Origin: Euzebya tangerina
GTDB taxonomy: Bacteria > Actinomycetota > Nitriliruptoria > Euzebyales > Euzebyaceae
Direction: 5' to 3'
Assembly (NCBI RefSeq): GCF_003074135.1
Contig: NZ_PPDK01000002.1
Location: 310,001-374,000 of the forward strand
DNA length: 64,000 nucleotides
The position numbers and the translations under genes were made by a program. The notes under the pieces are model-generated. The model did no database searches. It was given only the letters and a program-made list of their open reading frames with translations, and was not told the origin of the DNA. This document shows, piece after piece, positions 44,097 to 56,802 of the stretch (its first letter is position 1; each line of letters begins with the position of its first letter).

Positions 44097-45863
44097 ATGG
44101 CTTGGGTGAACGAGGAGTTGGCACGACGGTTCGGCGAGATCGCGACCCTGCTGAAGATCAGCGGCGCCGATCGATTCCGGGTCAGGGCCTACGAGCGCGC
44201 GGCCGACACCATCGGGGCCGCACCCGTCGACCTCGGGTCCGTGGACGCCGCGGAGCTGAAGGACGTCAAGGGCATCGGGGACTCCACGGCGAAGAAGATC
44301 GTGGAGTATCTGGAGACCGGCACCATGACCATGCTGGAGGAGCTGCGCGAGAAGGTCCCGGCCGGTGTCGTCGAGCTCACCCGTGTCCCAGGCCTCGGTC
44401 CGAAGACCGCGGTCCAACTCCACGACACGCTTGGCGTCGACTCCATCGAGGCCCTGCGGACTGCGATGGCCGACGGGTCTGTCGCGGGGCTGCCTGGGCT
44501 GGGCGCGAAGACGGTCGCGAACCTCGAGGAGTCCCTCCGGCGGATGGGGGCCAAGGACACCGACCGGGTGCCTGCCGCCGATGCGATCTCGCTGGCCGAG
44601 GAGATCTGCGACCGCCTCCGCGAGCGGGAGGACATCGCGGAGGTCACCTACGCCGGCTCCCTGCGTCGGATGCGCGACACGATCGGGGACATCGACATCC
44701 TGGTCGCCTCCGAGGGCGACCCGGCCCCGATCCACGAGGCGTTCCGCGGCTTCGACCTGGTCGAGACCGTCATCGCGGCCGGGGAGAAGAAGACCTCCGT
44801 CATCACCGTCCGAGGCATCCAGGCCGACCTGCGCGTCGTCGAACCTGACGCCTGGGGCGCAGCGCTGCAGTACTTCACCGGGTCGAAGGCCCACAACGTG
44901 CGGATTCGGGAGCGGGCCGTCCGTCAGGGACTGCTGCTGAACGAGTACGGCATCTTCAGGCGCGAGCTGGACGACGACGACAAGCCGGTCGCCGGTGAGC
45001 GGATCGCCTCCCGCACCGAGCAGGTCGTCTACGACGCCATAGACATGGGCTATGTGCCACCGACGATGCGAGAGGACACCGGCGAGGTCGACGCTGCGCT
45101 GGACGGATCGTTGCCGATCGTGGTGACGCTGGCGGACATGACCGGTGACCTGCACGGGCACTCGGACTGGTCCGGCGACGGCAAGGCGACGTTGGAGGAC
45201 ATGGTCGCCGCCGCAGCTGCCAGGGGCTACGTCTACTGGGCGGTCACCGACCACGCCGAGGACCTGGCCATCAACGGCATCACCGCCGATCAGGTGCGCG
45301 AGCGCCGCGAGATCATCCGATCGCTCCAGGACAGCTACCCCGACATGGTCATCCTGGACGGCTCCGAGCTGAACATCGGGCTGGAGGGGCAGCTGGACTA
45401 CGACCCCGACTTCCTGCTCGAGTTCGACTGGACCGTGGCCAGCGTCCACTCCGGCCTCGAACGTGACAGCGCCGCCCAGACCGAACGGATCATGCGGGCC
45501 ATCCAGTCACCGGCCGTCAATGCGATCGGGCACCTCACGGGGCGCAAGGTGGGCAAGCGGCCGGGCTTCGAGGTCGACCTGGCGGCCATCCTGGAGGCGT
45601 GCCGTGAGACGGGGACGGCGCTGGAGGTCAATGCCTCCCCCCGCCGGCTGGACCTCTCCGGCGAGATGACCCGTCGCGCGGTCGAGGCCGGTGTCACCCT
45701 CACGATCTCGTGTGACGCCCACTCGATCGGAGACCTGGACTCGATGCGCTACGGCGTGTGGACCGCCCAGCGGGGGTGGGCGACCCCGGCGGACGTGCTG
45801 AACACCGGCGATGTCGAGCGGCTGCGTGGGTTTGTCCAGGCCAAGCGTGACGCACTCGGTTGA
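44097..45863 (+). CDS. polX: Family X DNA polymerase with PHP domain
   Basis: A 588-residue repair polymerase of the bacterial PolX type. Residues 1-80 form the HhH 8-kDa-like domain (ISGADRFRVRAYERAADTI), followed by helix-hairpin-helix repeats (VKGIGDSTAKKI, VPGLGPKTAVQL, LPGLGAKTVANL). The nucleotidyltransferase palm is GSLRRMRDTIGDIDILV (about 187), with both metal Asp present. The C-terminal PHP phosphoesterase starts DLHGHSDWSGDG (about 351) and includes VTDHAE, DGSELNI and CDAHS, as expected for an active 3'-5' exonuclease. The final 17 bp overlap the glycosylase gene, so both act in base-excision repair. Confidence 0.94.
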   Translation: MAWVNEELARRFGEIATLLKISGADRFRVRAYERAADTIGAAPVDLGSVDAAELKDVKGIGDSTAKKIVEYLETGTMTMLEELREKVPAGVVELTRVPGLGPKTAVQLHDTLGVDSIEALRTAMADGSVAGLPGLGAKTVANLEESLRRMGAKDTDRVPAADAISLAEEICDRLREREDIAEVTYAGSLRRMRDTIGDIDILVASEGDPAPIHEAFRGFDLVETVIAAGEKKTSVITVRGIQADLRVVEPDAWGAALQYFTGSKAHNVRIRERAVRQGLLLNEYGIFRRELDDDDKPVAGERIASRTEQVVYDAIDMGYVPPTMREDTGEVDAALDGSLPIVVTLADMTGDLHGHSDWSGDGKATLEDMVAAAAARGYVYWAVTDHAEDLAINGITADQVRERREIIRSLQDSYPDMVILDGSELNIGLEGQLDYDPDFLLEFDWTVASVHSGLERDSAAQTERIMRAIQSPAVNAIGHLTGRKVGKRPGFEVDLAAILEACRETGTALEVNASPRRLDLSGEMTRRAVEAGVTLTISCDAHSIGDLDSMRYGVWTAQRGWATPADVLNTGDVERLRGFVQAKRDALG

Positions 45864-46470
45864 GCCTCTTCCGCGGTCGTTCTTCGAGCGGCACGCGCCG
45901 CTCGTGGCCCGCGACCTGATCGGCACGCACCTCGTGGCCCCCAGTGGCGTGCGGGCCGAGGTCGTCGAGGTCGAGGCGTACGACCAGAAGGATCCCGCAG
46001 CACACACCTACGGCGGCCCCACACCCCGCAACGAGGTGATGTTCGGACCGGCAGCGCACCTGTACACCTACTTCGTCTACGGGATGCACTGGTGCGCCAA
46101 CATCGTGACCGGGCAGCCGGGGGAGGGAGAGGCGGTGCTGCTGCGGGCGGCCCGACTTCTCGAGGGGGAGGGGGCGGTTCGGGTGCGGCGCGGGACGTCG
46201 GTGGCAGAGCGAGACCTCCTGCGGGGTCCAGCTCGGCTGGCAGCGGGGCTCGGGCTGGGTCGCACGGCGGGTGGCGCGGATCTGTTGGCACCCGACGCGC
46301 CGCTACGGGTCGTGGTCGGGGCGGCCGCTCCGGGTGCAACGGCGGTGGAGGTCGGGCCCCGCGTCGGCGTGAGGCTGGCGGCGGACGTCCCCTGGCGCTT
46401 CGTGGCCGCGGGGAGCCGCTGGGTCTCGGACTACCGGCGCCACCCACGGGCGGCCCCTCGGGCGACGTAG
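45847..46470 (+). CDS. 3-methyladenine DNA glycosylase (AAG/Mpg type)
   Basis: A 207-residue enzyme that removes alkylated purines. Family landmarks are FFERHAPLVARDLIGTHLV, EVEAYDQKDPAAHTYGG (with the catalytic Glu), RNEVMFGPAAHLYTYFVYGMHWCANIV and LLRAARLLEG. GTG 45847 lies within the end of polX and gives the usual length. The C-terminal third is Gly/Ala/Arg-rich. The coupling with polX suggests a two-gene repair operon. Confidence 0.92.
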   Translation: MTHSVEPLPRSFFERHAPLVARDLIGTHLVAPSGVRAEVVEVEAYDQKDPAAHTYGGPTPRNEVMFGPAAHLYTYFVYGMHWCANIVTGQPGEGEAVLLRAARLLEGEGAVRVRRGTSVAERDLLRGPARLAAGLGLGRTAGGADLLAPDAPLRVVVGAAAPGATAVEVGPRVGVRLAADVPWRFVAAGSRWVSDYRRHPRAAPRAT

Positions 46471-46503
46471 CCCCCGACGAACGGCCGAAGTGGGCGCGAG
46501 GTC

Positions 46504-46630
46504 GGCCGGGGGCGGGTGGAGTTAGCCCCGCTGGGGGAGGGGAAGTCCACCCACCCGGACGTGGCTGCGTGGTTGGCCGGGGCGGGTGGAGTTAACCCCG
46601 CTGGGGGAGGTGAGGTCCACCCACCCGGAC
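46504..46630. repeat. Two 70-bp-spaced copies of a palindromic element
   Basis: Copy 1 (46504-46560) and copy 2 (46575-46630) are about 57 bp each and nearly identical. Each contains an outer inverted repeat gggtgga/tccaccc and an inner cccc/gggg. The pair fills the 168-bp gap between the convergent glycosylase and PBP genes. It could act as a bidirectional terminator or be a REP-like dispersed element. Confidence 0.75.
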
Positions 46631-46638
46631 TCAGGCAC

Positions 46639-49107
46639 CTATCCCGGGTAGGCGAAGAGGGTGACCTCGGAGAAGACGGGCACCCGCTGGGTCGCCTCCG
46701 GCGACTGCTGCCACACCACCCCGGGGCTCTGGGCAGCGCCCACGCAGTCGATCGAGCCGTCGGGGCACTCCAGACGGACAGACACGTTGAACCCCTGTTC
46801 CTCGAGCGTCTCCCGGGCCACCGCGATCGAGCGGCCGAGGAGGTCCGGAACGATCGTCCCGGTCCGGTCAGCACTCGAGATCGTGATCGTGGCGTTGAAG
46901 CCGGTCTCGGCCAGGACCTGGTCCGCGCCGGGCGACGGCGACTGCGCGATGACCACGCCAGGCGGCCTTGACGTGTCGAACTGCGGCTTCTCGAACACGG
47001 TGAAGCCGGCCTCGTTCAGCGCCTGCCGGGCCTGATCGGCTGACAGCCCCTCCACCACCGGTACGTCGACCGTCGGTGGCCCGGAGGGCTCTGCGCACAC
47101 CTCGGTTGGCTCGGAGCCGACGACGTAGCCCCGCTCACCGATGACCGAGCGCGGCGTGAAGGGGTTGGGCAGGCAGTCGCGCGTGAGGTCCACCGTGACC
47201 GTGATGAGTTCCCCGTCCACGTTCGCGAAGGGCGTGGCGACCTGATCGGCGAGCGCCTGCACGCCGAAGCGAGCGAACACCTCGGCCGGCCACCCACCTC
47301 CCTGCACGATGACCCGGGTTCGCGGCGGCACCATGGCCACCCGCCCCTCCGGATAGCCGATCCACACCGCGGTGGCGAGATCCGGCGTGAAGCCGGTGAA
47401 CCACGCGTCGGCGTTGTCCTGAGAGGTCCCGGTCTTGCCCGCCGTCGGTCGGCCCAGATCAGCGCCGACCCCGGTGCCGGACCGCACCACCTCGACCATC
47501 GCCAGGGTGATGGCCTGGGCGATCTCGGGATCGATGACCTGCTCACCGTCGTCGACGGGTCGCTCCCAGATGACCACGCCGTCCCGGTCCGTGATGGACT
47601 GGATGATGCCGGGGTCACGTCGGACCCCGCCCGCTGCGATCGTCGCGGTGACGGTCGCCATCTCGAGCGGACTGACCTCCTGCGCTCCGAGCGCGATCGA
47701 CTGGAGCGGGCGGAGGTCACTGGTGATGCCCAACCGCCCGGCCATGTCCACGACCGCCTCGGCGCCCACGTCGTTGATCAGGTTGGCGAACGCGGTGTTC
47801 ACCGAGAGTGCGGTCGCGGTCCGGAGGGTCAGCTCCCCGTAGCCCTGCCCACCGGCGTTGCCCACGTTCCAGTCGGGCAGCCCGGGCGCCAGCGGCACCG
47901 ACACCTGCGCGGGGGAAGGGATGACGTCATCCAGGGACCAACCCGCCTCGAGGGCCGCCGCCAGGACGACCGGCTTGAACGAGGATCCTGGCTGCCGGCG
48001 CCCGTCCGTGGCCAGGTTGAACCGCGCCACGGGGTCCAGTGGGTCGGTGTAGTCCTCGCCGCCCACGAGCGCGGTGATCGCGCCGGTCGCCGGCTCGACC
48101 GCCACCAGCGCCGCCCGAGGGTCGGACGCCGGGGCGATGAGGATCGCGTCGATCGCCTGCTGCGCCGCCAGCTGGGCCTGCGGTTGGATGGTCGTCTGGA
48201 TGCGCAGGCCACCGCCGAACAGCCGTTCGGCCCGCTCGGACGCGGTCGCGCCGAGCACGTGGAAGACAGGGTTGCGCTGCAGCTCCTCCAGCGCGTGGTC
48301 GACGGCATAGGGGTGCACCCAGTCGATGTCCGGTGGCAGCGGCTGGACCCCCAACCCCTGGCTGATGGCCGCCTCCTGCTCGGCCTCGGTGATGAGCGAC
48401 TGCTCCGACATCAGATCAAGAACGAGGTCGCGCCGGCCACGCGCCTGGGCCGGACGGTCGTACGGGTCGAAGTTCGCGGGCGCCCGCAGCATGCCGGCCA
48501 GCAGCGCCGCCTGGTGCAGGTCCAGCTGGCTGACGTCGATCCCGAAGTACCGGCGGGCCGCCGCGCCGATCCCATACGAGCCGTTGCCGAAGTAGACGGT
48601 GTTCAGGTACGCCTCGAGGATTTCGTCCTTGGTGAGGTCCGCCTCCAACTGGATGGCCAGGCTCGCCTCGGCAAGCTTGCGATCCACGGTCTGGTCATCG
48701 CCGGTGATCGCGTTCTTCACCAACTGCTGCGTGATGGTCGAGCCGCCCTGCAGGATCTCCCGCTCGATCGTGTTGACGACCAATGCCCTGGCGATCGCCC
48801 GCGCGTCGACGCCGACGTGTTCGTAGAATCGCGCGTCCTCCACAGCGATCACGGCATCCCGGACCACCTGCGGGATCTGCTCCAGGGCCACTGGGTCCCG
48901 GTCTTGCTCGCCGTGGAGCTCCGCCAGTTGGTTGCCCTCGGCGTCGACCATGACCGACGTCGCCACCGGTGGGCGCAGATCGAGTTCTGACCCCAACGGC
49001 TGGAGCTCCACGAAGGGGGAGCAGGCCGAGAGAACCAGACTGCAGGCAGCGAGCAGCCCCACGGCCCACCGAGTCGGCCGTGTCGATGACGTCTCGCCCG
49101 ACCTCAT
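46639..49107 (-). CDS. Class A penicillin-binding protein with lipobox and two PASTA domains
   Basis: An 822-residue bifunctional peptidoglycan synthase. The N-terminus is a lipoprotein-type signal: basic stretch, hydrophobic core, then lipobox LSAC with Cys 29, instead of the usual uncleaved membrane anchor. The glycosyltransferase (GT51, about 70-240) has EDARFYEHVGVD and GGSTITQQLVKN. The transpeptidase (about 330-620) has SSFKP (SxxK, about 373), SVNTAF (SxN) and GKTGTS (about 554). Two PASTA domains follow (about 690-755 and 757-822), the second with a Cys pair. ATG 49107 was chosen over upstream starts because TACAGT lies 7 nt before it and the signal begins there. Confidence 0.93.
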   Translation of the reverse strand: MRSGETSSTRPTRWAVGLLAACSLVLSACSPFVELQPLGSELDLRPPVATSVMVDAEGNQLAELHGEQDRDPVALEQIPQVVRDAVIAVEDARFYEHVGVDARAIARALVVNTIEREILQGGSTITQQLVKNAITGDDQTVDRKLAEASLAIQLEADLTKDEILEAYLNTVYFGNGSYGIGAAARRYFGIDVSQLDLHQAALLAGMLRAPANFDPYDRPAQARGRRDLVLDLMSEQSLITEAEQEAAISQGLGVQPLPPDIDWVHPYAVDHALEELQRNPVFHVLGATASERAERLFGGGLRIQTTIQPQAQLAAQQAIDAILIAPASDPRAALVAVEPATGAITALVGGEDYTDPLDPVARFNLATDGRRQPGSSFKPVVLAAALEAGWSLDDVIPSPAQVSVPLAPGLPDWNVGNAGGQGYGELTLRTATALSVNTAFANLINDVGAEAVVDMAGRLGITSDLRPLQSIALGAQEVSPLEMATVTATIAAGGVRRDPGIIQSITDRDGVVIWERPVDDGEQVIDPEIAQAITLAMVEVVRSGTGVGADLGRPTAGKTGTSQDNADAWFTGFTPDLATAVWIGYPEGRVAMVPPRTRVIVQGGGWPAEVFARFGVQALADQVATPFANVDGELITVTVDLTRDCLPNPFTPRSVIGERGYVVGSEPTEVCAEPSGPPTVDVPVVEGLSADQARQALNEAGFTVFEKPQFDTSRPPGVVIAQSPSPGADQVLAETGFNATITISSADRTGTIVPDLLGRSIAVARETLEEQGFNVSVRLECPDGSIDCVGAAQSPGVVWQQSPEATQRVPVFSEVTLFAYPG

Positions 49108-49114
49108 GGCCGCC

Positions 49115-49120
49115 ACTGTA
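49115..49120 (-). promoter_or_regulatory. Putative -10 box (TACAGT) of the PBP gene
   Basis: On the minus strand TACAGT ends 7 nt before the ATG at 49107, indicating a probably leaderless mRNA. Confidence 0.45.
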
Positions 49121-49208
49121 TCGAGGCGGGGCCTACACTCTGGGCATCCCACACCGACCACCTGCAGTGGCGTGGGGTCCACGGACCGAAGATTCTGGAC
49201 GCTTGGGG

Positions 49209-49237
49209 TTGCAGCGCCGGGGGAGGGTGCGTACAGT
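49209..49237 (+). promoter_or_regulatory. Putative rrn promoter (TTGCAG-N17-TACAGT)
   Basis: The best sigma-70-type match in the 522-bp region before 16S: -35 TTGCAG (49209-49214) and -10 TACAGT (49232-49237) with an ideal 17-bp spacer. It would give a leader of about 390 nt. Additional promoters nearer 16S are possible. Confidence 0.55.
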
Positions 49238-49420
49238 CTTTCTTCGCCGCACGACGAGGCACACGCCTCTGCTAGTGCGAGTCCCACCCGCCGCACGGCC
49301 TCAGTGCCACACCGGCAGGGACACCCCGGGAAAGCGCCCGGAGCACGAAGTACCGAAAGCCGAACAGAACGGTGGCCTCACCGGCAACCCCTGAAGGAAC
49401 TCGGGAACAGCGCGAACTCC

Positions 49421-49434
49421 GCTCCTTGAAAACT
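49421..49434 (+). promoter_or_regulatory. boxA antitermination site in the rrn leader
   Basis: gctccttgaaaact resembles the bacterial rrn boxA (ctttgaaaact type) bound by NusB-S10. A second, similar copy lies in the spacer at 51446. Confidence 0.6.
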
Positions 49435-49446
49435 ACACAGTGTGCC
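49433..49446 (+). other. 5' arm of the 16S processing stem
   Basis: ctacacagtgtgcc is perfectly complementary over 14 nt to ggcacactgtgtag at 51333-51346, on the other side of 16S. Such stems are cut by RNase III. Confidence 0.75.
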
Positions 49447-49629
49447 AAAAGTCAGTGCACTTTATGAAATAACATGCATACCCGTCATGGGTCTATGCGG
49501 TCCTTGTGACCAGATGGATCCACGATGAGTTGTAGATTCCTTGATTCAGGATTAACTGACAACACTTGTTTGTCAGTGTTCATCCAACAATCCAAGGTCA
49601 ATCATCTCCACGGAACTGTTCGCAGTTCT

Positions 49630-51156
<1,527 letters not shown>

Positions 51157-51246
51157 AGCGAACGGCGCCAGCGCGAATCTCGGCCACACCGGTCGGGAAC
51201 GCCAGATGCGTCAAGCTTCTGTGGATCACTGACTACTCACGTCATC

Positions 51247-51322
51247 GTCGCTCGGTGACAGGTCGGGGGGACCGATTGCACTTCGGTGCAGACCCGGTTA
51301 TGACCGATCAGCACAGAGCGAC
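51247..51322 (+). other. Cloverleaf-like structured element in the spacer
   Basis: A 76-nt segment closes with a 7-bp stem (gtcgctc/gagcgac) and holds three small hairpins: ggtc/gacc, tgcac-ttcg-gtgca and cggt-tatg-accg. It lacks tRNA consensus bases and a T-loop, so it is not called a tRNA. Confidence 0.45.
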
Positions 51323-51332
51323 AGCGATTGTG

Positions 51333-51346
51333 GGCACACTGTGTAG
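51333..51346 (+). other. 3' arm of the 16S processing stem
   Basis: ggcacactgtgtag pairs perfectly with 49433-49446. Confidence 0.75.
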
Positions 51347-51445
51347 CTTTGAAGGTGGCGGAAGCCTCTTCTCGGCTACGACGTCGAACTGTCGGCACAC
51401 GGGATTCCTTCCCAGGGCCGGTAAGCGACTGATCAGCCGACGCCC

Positions 51446-51459
51446 GTTCATTGAGAACT
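51446..51459 (+). promoter_or_regulatory. boxA antitermination site before 23S
   Basis: gttcattgagaact resembles the leader boxA at 49421. It lies just before the 23S processing stem, the usual place for a second boxA. Confidence 0.55.
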
Positions 51460-51460
51460 C

Positions 51461-51478
51461 CATAGCGAGCGCGAGCAT
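51461..51478 (+). other. 5' arm of the 23S processing stem
   Basis: catagcgagcgcgagcat is perfectly complementary over 18 nt to 54418-54435, flanking the 23S gene. Confidence 0.85.
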
Positions 51479-51483
51479 CGTCT

Positions 51484-54417
<2,934 letters not shown>

Positions 54418-54435
54418 ATGCTCGCGCTCGCTATG
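54418..54435 (+). other. 3' arm of the 23S processing stem
   Basis: atgctcgcgctcgctatg pairs perfectly with 51461-51478. It directly follows the mature 23S end. Confidence 0.85.
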
Positions 54436-54478
54436 TGGTTCATCCCTGGAACGGGAACGCATACAAATTTCATAGAGT

Positions 54479-54598
<120 letters not shown>

Positions 54599-54602
54599 CA
54601 AT

Positions 54603-54640
54603 CAGCCGCCTTGACTTGTCAAGGTGGCTGTTGTGCTTTT
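54603..54640 (+). terminator. Intrinsic terminator of the rrn operon
   Basis: A long stem cagccgccttgac/gtcaaggtggctg (one G-U pair) closes a 2-nt loop and is followed by ttgtgctttt. It is a strong rho-independent terminator. Confidence 0.88.
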
Positions 54641-54653
54641 CGGAACGGTGCAC

Positions 54654-55439
54654 ATGATTGAGGAGCAGGAGGAGATGGAGAATCGCGAGGAGGATCAGCC
54701 GATCCAGCGAAGCCTGAGTGGCCAGACACCGCCGCCTCGCCGCAGGGGAGGCCGGTCGAAGGCCGATCCGGCCAAGCCCCAGCTCCCGAGAGAGCGTCCC
54801 CACCTGGCGGCAGGCGTCTATCGCGACATCAAGCGGACGGCGCGTGAGCAGGACATCGAGGACGTCGCGACCGCTGTTGCCGTGGCGACCGAGGCAATGT
54901 CGGTGGGAGACGTCGAACGGGCGGTCGAGCTGCTGACATGGGCGTCGAGCCGGGCCGGTCGCAGTGTTGCCATTCGGGAAGGCCTCGGGGTCGCCCTGTA
55001 CTCCCTCGGACGGTTCGAGGATGCCCAACGTGAGCTGCAGGCCTATCGGCGGCTCTCGGGTCGGGCGGACCAGAACCACCTCCTGGCCGACTGCGCGCGG
55101 GCGCTGGGCCGCGATGACCGCGTCGACGGGTTGGTGCGAGAGATGCTGGAAGGGGATCGGGCGCGAGCCGTGCCCAACGACCGGGCAGTCGAGGGCGTGA
55201 TAGTCCAGGCCGGCATGCTGGCGGGCAACGGGGACTATGACGGCGCGCTGGTCCTGCTGGATCGGGCGCCCCTCGATCCGGAGACCGGCGTGGAGCACGC
55301 ACGAACGTGGTACCTGGCTGGCGATGTCGCCGAGCAGAAGGGCGACGTGGGCCTTGCGCAGGAGTACTTCGAGGCCGTCGCGGCCATCGACGACGAATTC
55401 TTGGATGTGGGGGAGCGGCTGTCGCGACTCGACAGCTGA
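54654..55439 (+). CDS. TPR-like repeat protein
   Basis: A soluble protein of 261 residues. The N-terminal 45 residues are charged and disordered (RSLSGQTPPPRRRGGRSKADPAKP). The rest is helical with alternating small and large residues in TPR style: AVELLTWASSRAGRSVAIREGLGVALYSLGRFEDAQRELQAY is the clearest unit (quoted region about residues 85-125), and YDGALVLLD and AQEYFEAVAAID follow. A gene of this type precedes tlyA in mycobacteria (Rv1691), which supports orthology by position. Start ATG 54654 or ATG 54675; a purine-rich aggaggag sits between them, too close to the second. Function unknown. Confidence 0.75.
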   Translation: MIEEQEEMENREEDQPIQRSLSGQTPPPRRRGGRSKADPAKPQLPRERPHLAAGVYRDIKRTAREQDIEDVATAVAVATEAMSVGDVERAVELLTWASSRAGRSVAIREGLGVALYSLGRFEDAQRELQAYRRLSGRADQNHLLADCARALGRDDRVDGLVREMLEGDRARAVPNDRAVEGVIVQAGMLAGNGDYDGALVLLDRAPLDPETGVEHARTWYLAGDVAEQKGDVGLAQEYFEAVAAIDDEFLDVGERLSRLDS

Positions 55440-55451
55440 TGACTCAGGACG

Positions 55452-56702
55452 TTAGGTGGGGATCGAGTCGACCCGGAGCGGGGGCAGATCGGGGCCGACC
55501 GCGTCTTCCAACGACTCCGATGCCTCGATCAGCTCGTCGATCAGTTGGTGTCGATGGATGTAGGTGGACGCCACGGCCTGGATGATCGCAGTGGCGGGCA
55601 ACGCGAGCAGCGCGCCCACGGCACCGAGCAGCGTTGCGCCGATGATGACGCTGACGAAGGCAACTGCGGGGTGCACGTCCATCGTCACAGCCGTCAGCCT
55701 CGGTGCGATCAGGTAGTTCTCGAGCTGCTGATAGACGATCAGGAACACCAGCACCCACGCGGCGTTGAGTGGGCGGTCCCCCGCAGCGACGAGGAGGACG
55801 AGGATGCCGCCCAGGTAGGTCCCGAGGACCGGGATGAACGCGCCGGACACACCAACCCACAGTCCGAGGGGCAGGGGGTACGGCACCCCGAGCACGGTCA
55901 GGAAGATGGCCGTGACCAGGGCGGCGGTGATCGCGAGGAGCAGCCTCGAGTAGATGTACCCGCCGGTCTTGGCGACGGCGATCTCCCACACCGCCAGCAG
56001 CTCGCGTTGACGCTGAGGCGGGAGGGGGCGAGCCAGCGTCGCTCGGAACCTCGGGCCGTCGGCGACCATGTAGAAGGACACCAGCAGGACGGTGAGGCCT
56101 TGGAAGAGAATGCCGATCGCAGTCGCACCGAGGCCAACCACGGAGCCGGCTGCCCCCAGGACATTGCCCGTCGCCACCGACGCCAGGTCTCCGGTCCCGA
56201 ACTCCCGGCCGATCCGCAGCAGCTCCTGATTCAGATCCCCCTCCGGGTCCAGTTGGAGCTCGATGAGCGGGATCCGTGACAGCAGATCGTTCACGTCACT
56301 GACCGACCGGGGCAAGGAACGCAGCAACTCACCCACCTGGTCGATCAGCAGCGGGATGACCGATCCGAAGGACGCGACGAGCAGCAGGATGCTGAGCAGG
56401 AACACCGCTGCCGTGGCGAACCCTCGGCGGGCGCCCCGTTGCACCAGCCACTTCACCGCCGGCTCCATCGCAAAGGAGATGAACAGCGAGACCAGCAGCA
56501 TCACCAGGATGGACCGGAGCGACTGGATCATCAGGATCGTGCCGTAGGCGACGACCACGACGGCGATGAGCCCGAGCACCCGGGCTGGTGATGGCAGCGC
56601 ACGCTCTGTCGCGTGCACATCAGCGGGACTGGGGCTGGGCTCCCGGGGGACGTCTGGCTGCTCCACGTCTGGTTCGTCGGGCACGGCTGAACGGTATCGC
56701 AT
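55452..56702 (-). CDS. AI-2E/UPF0118 family transporter
   Basis: A 416-residue integral membrane protein with about eight helices. Family marks are the paired N-terminal helices (VLGLIAVVVVAYGTILMIQSLRSILVMLLVS region), the extracytoplasmic segment about 120-200, FQGLTVLLVSFYMVADGPRFR and the C-terminal IPVLGTYLGGILVLL...YQQLENYLIAPRL, then GATLLGAVGALLALP. Members export autoinducer-2 or act as Na+/H+ antiporters; the substrate here is unknown. Start ATG 56702 (MRYRSAVP). It interrupts the otherwise conserved TPR-tlyA order on the opposite strand. Confidence 0.9.
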   Translation of the reverse strand: MRYRSAVPDEPDVEQPDVPREPSPSPADVHATERALPSPARVLGLIAVVVVAYGTILMIQSLRSILVMLLVSLFISFAMEPAVKWLVQRGARRGFATAAVFLLSILLLVASFGSVIPLLIDQVGELLRSLPRSVSDVNDLLSRIPLIELQLDPEGDLNQELLRIGREFGTGDLASVATGNVLGAAGSVVGLGATAIGILFQGLTVLLVSFYMVADGPRFRATLARPLPPQRQRELLAVWEIAVAKTGGYIYSRLLLAITAALVTAIFLTVLGVPYPLPLGLWVGVSGAFIPVLGTYLGGILVLLVAAGDRPLNAAWVLVFLIVYQQLENYLIAPRLTAVTMDVHPAVAFVSVIIGATLLGAVGALLALPATAIIQAVASTYIHRHQLIDELIEASESLEDAVGPDLPPLRVDSIPT

Positions 56703-56802
56703 GGTGCGGTCGTCCAGCCGGGTATGGGCTTCACCGGGATCCTGCCTCGGCAGGGCTATCCTCGGCACCGTCTGTCACGACCCGACGGAGGACGACGCTG
56801 CT

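Larger units (their letters stand above)
49238..49629 (+). other. 16S rRNA leader region
   Basis: The region holds a boxA-like site, the 5' arm of the 16S processing stem and two hairpins: ctgacaa/ttgtcag at 49556-49576, and gaactg-ttcg-cagttc at 49613-49628, just before mature 16S. Base composition shifts from GC-rich to rRNA-like around 49430. No protein gene is seen. Confidence 0.65.

Noticed and set aside
43701-45449. 582-residue minus-strand protein across polX
   Set aside because: Most of it is antisense to the certain polX gene; only the last 113 codons from ATG 44042 are plausible.
48932-49429. Plus-strand coding frame upstream of 16S
   Set aside because: The first part is antisense to the PBP gene and the rest covers the rrn promoter region; no ribosome-binding site or family similarity is seen.
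51247-51322. tRNA gene in the 16S-23S spacer
   Set aside because: Size and closing stem fit, but D-loop GG, T-loop TTCRA and anticodon-arm consensus are all missing.
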